Shown here piece after piece: positions 43,707-52,600 of a stretch of DNA of 64,000 nt. The position numbers and the translations under genes were made by a program. The stretch spans positions 1,987,001 to 2,051,000 of the forward strand of contig NC_009943.1 in the NCBI RefSeq assembly GCF_000018405.1, written 5' to 3'. Position 1 is the stretch's first letter; each line of letters opens with the position of its first letter. The stretch comes from Desulfosudis oleivorans Hxd3. GTDB taxonomy: Bacteria > Desulfobacterota > Desulfobacteria > Desulfobacterales > Desulfosudaceae. Below the pieces are notes generated by a model. That model did no database searches. It was not told the DNA's origin and saw only the letters and a list, made by a program, of their open reading frames with translations.

Positions 43707-44104
43707 AGGCACTGGACACCAACCTGTTGATCCGCTTTCTTGTCAAAGACGACCAGCAACAGGCCGAAGCGGTTTATAACCTGTTCAAGGCAGCCGAAAC
43801 AAACCGGGAATCCCTGTTTATTCCCCTGCTGGTGGTGCTTGAAACCATATGGGTGCTGGAGTCGGTCTATGGAACAACACGCGAAGAGATTCTCGATGTC
43901 CTGGAGGCCCTGATGATGATGCCCATTTTGACTTTTGAAGCGCAGCCTGTGATCCGGTATTTTATCGTGTCGGCCCGGGCGTCAAAAACCGAGCTTTCCG
44001 ATCTCCTGATTGCCGCTTCAGCCCACCTGTCAGGCTGTGACCATGTGCTGACCTTTAACCGGGCGGCATCCAAATTCGATTTATTCGAACTGGTAAAAAA
44101 GTAA
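43703..44104 (+). CDS. vapC: PIN-domain ribonuclease toxin (VapC)
   Basis: The 133-residue PIN-domain nuclease has its acidic residues in place: D5 in MKALDTNLLIRF, E46 in VLETIWVL, D100-region in TELSDLLIAASA and a final Asp/Asn region CDHVLTFNR. VapC toxins cleave tRNA or rRNA when free of antitoxin. Translation is coupled to vapB by a four-base overlap. Length and motif spacing are typical. Confidence 0.9.
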   Translation: MKALDTNLLIRFLVKDDQQQAEAVYNLFKAAETNRESLFIPLLVVLETIWVLESVYGTTREEILDVLEALMMMPILTFEAQPVIRYFIVSARASKTELSDLLIAASAHLSGCDHVLTFNRAASKFDLFELVKK

Positions 44105-44468
44105 AGGGCCTGTAAAGCCCTGTCAATCAACAGACGCGCGCTATCCATACAATAAAAACCAAGAGCAGACCTTTTCGCCTTGGCCTTCGGGTCGCCCATG
44201 TCCCGGACTTCACGGGCGCTTCCCGGGAGCGCCGCACACCAGAGCCGACAATGCTTCTCCCCGGGAGCGCCGCACCCCAGTGCGGCAAAAGCCAAGAAGG
44301 CCCTGCCGGTGGCCGGACGATTTCCCCGCTTTCGGGCTTGACTATCATTGTTTGATGTCCAATAATGAAAAAAATAGAATGGCTTTTGCACCAGCGGCCC
44401 TGACCATGGGCCGATATGAATGCAGAGCAAGATAACCTCGACCGAGGTTACCGAAAAGAGGTTTTTTT
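44105..44468. other. Intergenic region between the two toxin-antitoxin modules
   Basis: This 364-base gap holds the second REP doublet (44221-44286) and a candidate promoter for the next module: TTGACT (44338-44343), 17-base spacer, AATAAT (44361-44366). The sequence 44105-44220 shows nothing recognisable. Confidence 0.5.
44221..44286. repeat. REP-like doublet downstream of VapBC
   Basis: This is the same two-unit arrangement as at 43308-43374, including the ACAATGCTTCT joint. The first unit is decayed (CACACCAGAGCCGA) and the second intact (GCCGCAC-CCCA-GTGCGGC). It is in the same orientation as the upstream doublet, so VapBC lies between direct repeats of about 65 bases. Confidence 0.85.
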
Positions 44469-44672
44469 ATGGGACAGATTCAATACATTTCTGATGAACA
44501 GAACAAGGTCACCGGCGTGATTGTACCGATTGATCTCTGGCAGGAGATTCAATCGGAAAAAGAGACCGCCTATCTCCTTAAAAGCAAGGCCATGAAAAAG
44601 CGACTGCTGGCCGCCAAAAACCGCCAGGAGAATATCTCCTTTGATGACGCCTGTAAAAAACTTGGTGTTTGA
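44469..44672 (+). CDS. YefM/Phd-like antitoxin
   Basis: The 67-residue protein (starts MGQIQYISDEQNKVTGVIVP) has a short N-terminal strand region and a helical C-terminal half with ENISFDDACKKLGV. It is inferred to be the antitoxin from its position directly before, and overlapping, a YoeB-type toxin. AAGAGG precedes the ATG by about 7 bases. It is shorter than typical YefM (~80-90) and the DNA-binding part is only weakly recognisable. Confidence 0.75.
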   Translation: MGQIQYISDEQNKVTGVIVPIDLWQEIQSEKETAYLLKSKAMKKRLLAAKNRQENISFDDACKKLGV

Positions 44673-44910
44673 TCCTGCCGGGTTTGAAGACCTGTCCTGG
44701 TGGATTGAAAAAGACCGCAAAAAAGCCCTTCGCATCATCAAACTGATCAAAGAAGTTCAGCGCGACCCCTTTCATGGTGCCGGCAAACCGGAACCTTTAA
44801 AACATGAGCTTTCCGGTTGCTGGTCCCGACGGATTGACCAGGAACACCGGCTTGTCTATGAAGTGACAAAAGACACCATAAGAATACTGGCCTGCCGCTA
44901 TCACTATTAA
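44644..44910 (+). CDS. yoeB: YoeB/Txe-family mRNA interferase toxin
   Basis: The 88-residue RelE-superfamily toxin has all hallmarks of YoeB: FEDLSWWIEKDRKK, GKPEPLKHELSGCWSRRI, DQEHRLVYEV and the C-terminal CRYHY. The catalytic Glu, Arg and terminal His-Tyr positions are intact. Free YoeB cleaves mRNA at the ribosome. It overlaps the antitoxin gene by 29 bases in another frame; ATG 44644 is preferred over TTG 44641 or GTG 44665. The 19-bp hairpin 45 bases downstream probably ends the transcript. Confidence 0.9.
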   Translation: MTPVKNLVFDPAGFEDLSWWIEKDRKKALRIIKLIKEVQRDPFHGAGKPEPLKHELSGCWSRRIDQEHRLVYEVTKDTIRILACRYHY

Positions 44911-44955
44911 AAGCACTTTATCGAAATCAAAATCGAAACCCGGTGGTGGCAAAAA

Positions 44956-44997
44956 GCTTAAAAGCACCTTTTGATGCCTCAAAAGGTGCTTTTAAGC
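44956..44997. terminator. 19-bp perfect hairpin downstream of YoeB
   Basis: The arms GCTTAAAAGCACCTTTTGA and its exact complement flank a TGCC loop. The stem is long, perfect and not followed by a clear U tract (CTGTTTTAAC), so it may be a terminator for the toxin operon or a small palindromic element. Confidence 0.5.
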
Positions 44998-45088
44998 CTG
45001 TTTTAACGGTGTTATTTAACCTTTAGTTCATCTGTTCAGAATGTTAGCGTGGGCGACCCCAGCGCGGCGGTTGGAATTCAAGGCGCTT

Positions 45089-45115
45089 CCCGGGAGCGCC
45101 GCACCCCAGTGCGGC
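45089..45115. repeat. Single REP-like copy between YoeB and RAYT
   Basis: This intact unit, CCCGGGAGCGCCGCACCCCA plus GTGCGGC, shares the trailing AAAAGCCA with the copy ending at 44286. It is the REP copy nearest to the transposase gene. Confidence 0.8.
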
Positions 45116-45195
45116 AAAAGCCAGGGCGTCCCGGTATAATATTTTTAAGGTCCAAAAGGACGTTTTAAGGCTGGAAAACCGCATCTACATTCAAC

Positions 45196-45276
45196 ATGCG
45201 TGCACGATACAACGACCTGGACGCCTCTCATCCATTGGCCAATGAGATTATCCAGAACGGGCTTGAAATCCTTTAA
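45196..45276 (+). pseudogene. Possible C-terminal remnant of a nucleotidyltransferase-type gene
   Basis: The short frame MRARYNDLDASHPLANEIIQ followed by NGLEIL-stop resembles the tail of small MNT-type nucleotidyltransferases. The frame upstream closes within about 20 codons and no start region is present. Too short for certainty. Confidence 0.3.
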
Positions 45277-45333
45277 CCCGAATATTCCATGAGTTGATTG
45301 GCCCAACGGCAAATTTTCAAAAAAAACTTGCTT

Positions 45334-45858
45334 TTAGATAAGTAAGGTGTCCTCGAAATTCTGTGGCTTTTGAATAAGTGCAGTCAGTGGTTCAGTTTTT
45401 ACCAGTTTATCGTCCTGCTTTTTGATGTGAGCCGCCGCGCTGCTCCACTTCCACTTTGCCGGTGTTTCTACCAGTTTCGCCCGCACCGGATTCATCTCTA
45501 TGTAACGGGCGCATGCCAGCAGATAGGCCTCATCCAGTATGTACGAAGCAAATCGCCCCTGCCACAGATGGCCTTTCCAGCCTTTCTGAAAATTGATTCG
45601 GCGGGTATACCGGCGATGGGCTTCACCAATCGCAAGCATTAGATTTTCGTGCGCAGGAGGAACGGCAATCAGATGAATATGGTTCGGCATCAGGCAATAC
45701 GACCAGACCTCCACCCCATGCCTGTCGCACCACTCCGCCATCAGGTCGATATAGGCAGTATAATCATCATCAGAGAAAAAGGTCTTCTGACGCCGGTTGC
45801 CTCTCTGGGTAATATGGTGAGGCATGCCGGGAGCCACAACTCTTGCCAATCTTGCCAT
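45334..45858 (-). CDS. REP-associated tyrosine transposase (RAYT, IS200-like Y1)
   Basis: The 174-residue HUH endonuclease of the IS200/RAYT group contains MPHHITQRGNRRQ near the start, the metal-binding PNHIHLI (His-x-His, about residues 60-66), the nucleophile Tyr in EAHRRYTRRIN (about 90-95), and the family's RFASYILDEAYLLACARYIEMNPVRA. RAYTs are single-copy transposases that act on REP palindromes. Five REP-like units lie within 2.1 kb upstream of its stop, in the toxin-antitoxin region. Its last codons (EDTLLI-stop) are formed by the left 22-bp repeat that recurs at 45898. Confidence 0.9.
   Translation of the reverse strand: MARLARVVAPGMPHHITQRGNRRQKTFFSDDDYTAYIDLMAEWCDRHGVEVWSYCLMPNHIHLIAVPPAHENLMLAIGEAHRRYTRRINFQKGWKGHLWQGRFASYILDEAYLLACARYIEMNPVRAKLVETPAKWKWSSAAAHIKKQDDKLVKTEPLTALIQKPQNFEDTLLI
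45339..45360. repeat. 22-bp end repeat of the RAYT element (left copy)
   Basis: TAAGTAAGGTGTCC followed by TCGAAATT. It matches the copy at 45898-45919 at 20 of 22 positions, in direct orientation 559 bases away. Confidence 0.75.
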
Positions 45859-45897
45859 GAGCCGAATATATCCTTAGAAACCGGCGGCGCCATCAAT

Positions 45898-45956
45898 TAA
45901 GTAAGGTGTCCCCGGAATTAGGCGGAATTGGGAATTCCTTAACTTTTACACCTTAC
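45898..45956. repeat. RAYT right end: 22-bp repeat plus imperfect hairpin
   Basis: TAAGTAAGGTGTCC-CCGGAATT (45898-45919) is the right copy of the 22-bp repeat. GTAAGGTGT (45901-45909) pairs with ACACCTTAC (45948-45956), with GGAATT/AATTCC blocks inside, forming a ~56-base hairpin. The right arm covers the stop codon of the TPR gene, so the element abuts that gene's 3' end. Confidence 0.7.
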
Positions 45957-46636
45957 CAACTCATATACCTAAGGCCTAGCATAGGTGGTTTTTTCATAGG
46001 TCCTTTTGTCTCCACACGCTTAATTTGTGATTTTATGTACCGCCTTAATCGATCTGAGTTAATTAAAGAATCCCTCATCCCCTTGAGATAGTGCTCGATA
46101 GCTTTTTCTCTATCTCCTATCGATTCATACAATACTGCTAAACGATAGTTTGCTACAAGATCCGTTGGCTTGATATTAATTGCATGTTTTAAATACTGGA
46201 TAGCGCTAGTATTGTCCCCGTCTTTCACAAAAAGATCACTTGTTTTCAGTAAGATGATAAATTTTTTTGCATAATCCTGAGATATTTTTTCATCTTTTAA
46301 TAGATTTAGGCATATTGTTTTTTGAGAATATCCTATCTGATTAAATTGATCGATATAATATTGAAAATATTTAAATACCCCATATTTTTGTATAATAACA
46401 CGGCTAATTCTTTTTTCTAGTATGACTTCTCTATATTTATATTCAAAATCGCCTTGTCTATCACCCCAGAAAAGTCTGTATATAATAACCTGATCAATTA
46501 ATAGGCATATCAATGGAAACCATGGACAATAGACGGGCAAAGGAGGTATCAACAACATAAGTAAGAGGCCTACTGCCATTGCTGCAGCAGAATGAGCAAT
46601 CCAATATTTGATATAAAAAAAATAGGGTATTTTCAT
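45953..46636 (-). CDS. AT-rich TPR membrane protein, candidate RHS partner/immunity
   Basis: The 227-residue protein has two hydrophobic segments at residues ~13-32 (WIAHSAAAMAVGLLLMLLIP) and ~38-55 (WFPLICLLIDQVIIYRLFW), then a cytoplasmic helical part with TPR-like repeats (DNTSAIQYLKHAINIKPTDL; ANYRLAVLYESIGDREKAIEHYLKG). Base composition is clearly AT-richer than neighbours (poly-A/T runs, ATA and AAA codons), as is common for horizontally acquired immunity genes. It starts 42 bases after the stop of the RHS gene on the same strand, where RHS immunity genes usually sit. That role is inferred from position and composition only. Confidence 0.65.
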   Translation of the reverse strand: MKIPYFFYIKYWIAHSAAAMAVGLLLMLLIPPLPVYCPWFPLICLLIDQVIIYRLFWGDRQGDFEYKYREVILEKRISRVIIQKYGVFKYFQYYIDQFNQIGYSQKTICLNLLKDEKISQDYAKKFIILLKTSDLFVKDGDNTSAIQYLKHAINIKPTDLVANYRLAVLYESIGDREKAIEHYLKGMRDSLINSDRLRRYIKSQIKRVETKGPMKKPPMLGLRYMSW

Positions 46637-46678
46637 TATTATAAACCTTATTGTAATTCCATGGCTTTAACTTGTTCT

Positions 46679-49600
46679 TTAGTGCGACCCTGAAACGGTA
46701 TGCCCCCATGGCTCATTTAAATAGTAATCTTGCCTAAGCCATATACCCGAAAATCCCCAAAGCGCAGTCTGTTCCCAATGAAGCGGATGCAAAGGGCCAG
46801 CATTGATCGCTTCTTCTAAACCTGAAACTTTTAACTGCCACTGTATTCGAGCCGCCATTCCTTCCATATCAGGCTTGATCGCCTCACCAATGGCGCCAAT
46901 GGCATCTATTCCGCCTTCATATGTGCCTTCATATGGCTTTTTTCTCGCATATGGATTCATTCGTGGGTCATTATTGTTCTTACCATCATTCCACCACAAT
47001 TTGGATAAGCTATCAAACATAGTCTGGTTCATATCATTGCAAATCATTGCAATTGCCGCCATTCTTGCGCCTTGAACAAACCCGTCTCCAAAGTCTCCTC
47101 CGCTCATTTCAGCGGCAACACCGCCAAACGTGCCGCCCAGCAGGGACCGTCCGCCCAGTTGGACTCCCCAGTTTTCCCCGTCAAGGTATTTCATGCCGGC
47201 GAATTTACCGACACCGGCGGACAGCCCGCCGATGACTGCTCCCTGGCCCACATCACCGCCGGTTACGGCAGCACTGATTCCACCGCCTACCATGCCACCC
47301 ATAAAATGAACAGTTGCCTGTTTGGCGGCAGAGAAGGCATTAACCCCTTCACCCATTCCCGGTATACAATGTATTCCACCAAAAATCGCACCTTGTATCG
47401 CACCGGTTAGTGCGGCCTGGCCTATATCTCCTCCAGTGGCCGCTGCTACTGTCGCGTTGATGGCCGCTCCATAAGCCGCTCCTTTTACTACAGCAGCGAT
47501 AATAATTGCATCATCAATTCCAAAAACATGCCCACTGGGATCCACATACACCAGCGGGTTGTTCCGGCAGTAGGTGTACCGGTTCAGGGTCTGTGGATCG
47601 GCAAAATTGGGGACAATGGTATCCGCCCGCGTAAACAGACCAATGGCCGGATCATAGAGCCTTGCGTTGTAGTTGTAAAGCCCGGTTTCAGAATCCTGTT
47701 CCTGGCCGGTGAATTTATAGGGGGTCGGGTCGTTTGTGCCGGGCTCTCTGTCCAGGCCATAGGGAAGGTAGCCAAAACCATAGGCGACCTGGCCGGTTTC
47801 GTCGGTCAGCACGGTGGTGCTGCCCAGGTGATCGGTATGAAAATAGCGCGTGGTGTCCGCGGCCCCCACAGTGGCGATCATGGCAATGCGGGCGTTGCCC
47901 GCAAAGATGTACTTGGTGGTCCGCACCGCTGCGCCGCTCGATTCCTCCACCTGAAAGGAGCCGGTGACATAGTAGATATCGTGAATGCCTGAAGCCTTGA
48001 TGGCCCGTGCCCCGTCGCCGTCATAGGCGATTTCCGTGGCGCCGTGGGCGGAGTGGCCCACGTAAACCGGCATGCCGTCGGCATTGTATTCAATGGACCG
48101 GGTGGCGGGCTGGTTCGGGTCTGTAAAGTCCGGGGCCGATATCATGTTGCCGGTGGCGTCGTAATTATAGCCGTATTCCTGGCCGGTCTGGGTCATGCTG
48201 TCCAGGGTGAGGGTGTCCACCCCGTGGGCTGCCGGGCCGGAGGCATAGTCGTCAAAGTTCATCACAGAGGCTTGCGTGATGATGGACGGCACATTGCCGG
48301 TAACGGTTTCTGATGTGAGCCGGTGCAGCTTGTCGTAGGTGTAGTGGTATGTCATGCCCAGCAGGCCGTCGGCAATGGATGTCACGTCCCCGGCCTTTGA
48401 GTAGGTATAGGTGCGGTGCTGAAGAATAATGGGCTGCTGCGGGTCGTTTTTGTCTTCCGTGACAAACCCCACCAGCCGCCTGGAGGATTGGTCGTAGGTG
48501 TAGGTGTGATAGACCTCGTTGCCAAAACCCATCTGCTTGATGCGGCCGGAGGGGTCATAATCGGCATAGGCGGCATAGGTGTGAGGATTAAGGTCGTAGG
48601 CGCCTTTGACCTCTTTTAACAGGCCTGTGTTTGCGTAATAGTCGTAGCCCACCCAGAAGCCGTCCGGATAGTAGACCTCCTGTGGACGGCCCGTGATGTC
48701 GTAAGACGCGCCCGAGGTGTAGGTGCGGGGCGTACTGCCGGCCTTGGCCATCTCCTGGGTCACCTGGACCGGGTTGCCCATCTGGTCGTAAGCGTCGTAC
48801 GTGGTGATTACATAGGGCGCCAGGGTGGAGACAAAGTTGGAGACCTGGTAGAGCCGGCCGATGCCGTTGGTGCCGGTGTCGTACGCATAGGTCACGTTGT
48901 TGCCGTTGGCTGAATATATCTTGTCCGTCACCCGGCCCAGTTCGTCATATTCAAAGCTCACCGCCTGGCCCATGGGGTCGGTCTGGGTGTCCAGGCTGCC
49001 GTTGGGGGTGTAGGTGTAGAACCACTCTCCCATGTCCGGGTCATTCATCGAGGTTTTCTGACCCAGGGTGTTGTATTCGATTGAGGTGACATTGCCCAGG
49101 TGGTCTTCCACCCGGGTCAGTTCGCCCACGGCGTTGTATTCATAGGTGGTGTAATACTGGGCGCCGCTGTCGTTGTATTCGACAACACCGATCAGGTTGC
49201 CCCGGCAGTCCTTGATATCTGTTTTTTTGCCGCCGTCCGGGTCGGTGATGGTGGTGGCAAGACCGCTGTATGAGAAGTTTGTGGCAATGGCGCCCAGGGC
49301 GCTGTCCCAGGTCTCTATTTTGACCGGCTTTTGCGGCATGTCCGGGTCATAGTAGGTCTGCACCTGGGGATAGGGCTCGTCGCCGTTAAAATAGGGGCCT
49401 TTTACAAGGTTCTGACGGCCATAGGCGTCGTAATAGAAGTCCGTAAGCACGGCTGTTGCCGTGGGCTGGCCCTCCACCAGCTTGATGCCCTTGGTCTTGG
49501 TCTTTATTCTTCTGCCAAGTCCGTCCATCCACGCATAAGCATAGATGCTGTCGCTGATATAGCCTTCGTACCCGACCCCGCCGTTGCCGTCTTTTACCCA

Positions 49601-52600
49601 CACATCATTGGCGTCTTCCTTGACCAGGGAGATCACCTTGCGGGTGGCGGCATCGTCATCGTAAATATAGGCGATCTGGCCGAACTGGCCGGCGGTGTTG
49701 GGCGGCGCGTCAATGCGTTCTGTTCTGCCAAAGGGGTCGTAATGGTAGGTGGTGGTGTGGCCGTTTTCATCGGTTTCTGTTTTTACCTTGCCCCGGCGCA
49801 GGTCATAGGTCTTTTCAATAACATGAGACACGCCGTTGGTGGACGGCGCAATGATCCGGGTGGGAAAGGTGTGGGTGGTGGCATCGTATTCAAACACGGT
49901 TGGGGGGTTGTTTTCCGCGTCGGTTTCGGTTTCAAGATTGCCATAGGCGTCGTAGGTATACGAAAACATCGGGCTTGTGCCCGTGTCATTATACAGGGTT
50001 TTGGTTTCAAGGTTGCCGTTGCTGTCGTAGGTGTATGTGGTCTGGCGTTTTAAACCGCTTTGATTGCCGGAGAGGGTCTCTTCTGCCACGCGCCATGTCC
50101 AGCCACCCTGGTTTTCCAGTGTTTTTGTCGTGGTGATGGTTTCAAAGTTCACGCCGTCCGACCCGCAGGTGGAAACCGTGGTGGAAAGATCGAAAAACCC
50201 GCTTGACAGGGTGTCCTGATAGGTTGTCAGGTCCCGGGTAAAGGAGCTGACCCCGCCCACAGTGGTGTCTACCCGGGTTTTCCACAGGTAGACAAACGCG
50301 CAGGTCTCTTCGGTGTTAAGAAACGTTTTTTCCCATGAGTAGTCCACGTCACTGATCGGGTCGTTAACATCCGGGTTTGCCAGGGGAGACCATGTTTTTG
50401 CCCAGTTGATCCGGTTTTTCAACCATGTGTCGTCAATGATGAATTTTGTTTTCTGAAAGGTGCCGTCCGGCCCGGTCTGCATGGAGTATCGAAACCCCCG
50501 GAACTCCTTGTCCGGATAGTCATAATAGCCGTCTTCATAATCATAGGAAGTGGTGTAGGTGTTGCCACGGCCGTCGTCCGCGGTGATAGAGGACACGGTC
50601 TGAAGAACCATGGGCAGACACAGGTTGTCATAGGCGGAAGAGGGGGTATAGTCCAGGGTAAAGGTGCCGCCCATGCCGTTGTCGATCTCTTTGAGCAGGC
50701 CCACCGGGTTGGTGCGGGAAAGCCCCACATGCACACCGGCATACAGATACCAGTAGTCCAGCTTGCCGTCGCCGTTAAAATCAGCAAAATGGCGGTTACA
50801 GTCCGGAATATAGGTGGGAAGGGTCGCCCATGCGGCAAGCGGTTTGAAGTCATAGCCGGTGGACTGCCTTACCTTGATAATGTTTTCAGCATTATCCGAC
50901 CGGAAAAAATCGGCCTTGCCGTCGCCGTCGATATCGGCAAACCCGAAACCGGCACGGTTGTTTGCTGTCGGTGTATAGGATGCCCATGTGCTTTCCTGAA
51001 CAAACCCGACGTCCGGGTCACCGGAAGACAGGGCAATGCGGATGGAGCCATAGGGAACGGGCTGGCCATCATTTGAAGGGAAATACCAGAAGTCCTGCTT
51101 ACCGTCCCCGTTAAAATCGGCAAACCCCCGCCACCATTGCAGGAGGGAAGTCCAGGCCCACGTCACGTATCCCAGATCGTGCCAGCGTTTTCGCGGGCCA
51201 AAGGTCTCGCCCTGGGAGAGCCTGGCATACAATCCGTAGGCGTTGGTATCAGGCGACACATAGATGTCCCACAGGTCTGCTTTACCGTCGCCGTTCAGGT
51301 CGGCAAAGCCATGTAAATATCCCCCGGTATAGTTGTTCTGCGAACCGGCCGGAAGCGTGGTACGCTGGGTGACAGAACCAAAACTGGAACCGTCTGAAAA
51401 GCCCACAAGCACCTTACGCTCATTGGTCACAAACCAGAAGTCCTGCATGCCGTCACCGTTGATATCATCCATGCCCCGGCAGTTGGAAAAACGACGGCCG
51501 GATTCCGGGTCGAAGCCGAAAGAACCAGTCAACGGAGTCGGCATGGGGGTAAAAGAGGCCCACTGCTGAGGGGCGCCAAAATCACTGCCGGTGGAGAGGC
51601 AGACCACCAGTTCCACGTTAAGAGGATACACAGGCAAACAAAAACCATCCGTGCATTGGAATTCCTGGTCGGTTGCGTATCTCAGGTACCAGAGGTCCAG
51701 TTTACCGTCCCGGTCCAGGTCGGCAAATCCCTTGCATTCCAGTGCCATGAGAAATGTCGGTGACCAGAAGGAATCCCCCCCCCCGATGATATTGTCCATG
51801 GTGGCCCATTTGGAGGCGGTTTTAAAACCGTCGCCTGCCGCATTGGCAAGCCTTACCCAGATTTCTAACGGGCCACTAATAGGAACATACCAGAAGTCGG
51901 CTCTGTTATCTCCGTTAAAGTCGGCAAAACCGTATGGCTGGCTGTATGGCACCTGTGCCCATGGTCCGCCGGACACCCATTCATTCGCCGCCCTGTAGTC
52001 GGCCTGCTCTTCGTAATATTCAAAGGTCTGGGCCGGAAGGGCATGTTCAATGCCGTCGTTATCATATCCATACTGGGTGACCGACGTAAGCAGGGACCGG
52101 CCGGTGTACATGCCGGTTTCCGGATTGTCGTAACCCAGCACATACTTTCTTACGGCTCTGTTATTACCCTTCACTTTGATGGCGGTCATCCGTTTTTGCA
52201 TTCGGGCATCATCATTGAATGGATAAACATGCGGTTTATCCGGCCGGATTTCGTAACCAAAGATCACGGAGTTTTTGGGGGCGTCAAAGGTATTGGCGTT
52301 GCCGGTATACTTGATCTGATAAATGTAGACCGTGTTCTCATCAATGATGTAGTCAAAGGTCATGTAGTTGCCGTTGGTGTCGATCACGTAATCGAGGTAC
52401 CAGACAACGGTTTTGTTGCAATAGGCGGATGACAGCCGGGAGTTTGCGGACTCGGAGGCGTCCCGGTAGCCGTAGAAATACCGGGTGCCGTTGGTGGCCG
52501 TGACCTCCCAGTAATCGTTGACGGCCCAGAGCCGGTACTTTGAAAAACCGCCTTCGATTTTTGCGCCAAACGTGTTGGTGCCCGGACGAGGGACCAGTTC

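Larger units (their letters stand above)
44911..45333. other. Repeat-filled gap between YoeB and the RAYT gene
   Basis: The gap contains a three-unit ATCGNN-type run (44920-44937), a 19-bp-stem hairpin (44956-44997), a single REP copy (45089-45115), a possible coding remnant (45196-45276) and the dispersed CCTTTAACCCGAATATTC motif (about 45270-45287). No complete gene is seen. Confidence 0.6.

Noticed and set aside
43308..45115. REP units considered as a small CRISPR array
   Set aside because: Five palindromes at irregular distances of tens to hundreds of bases, with genes between them and no cas genes.
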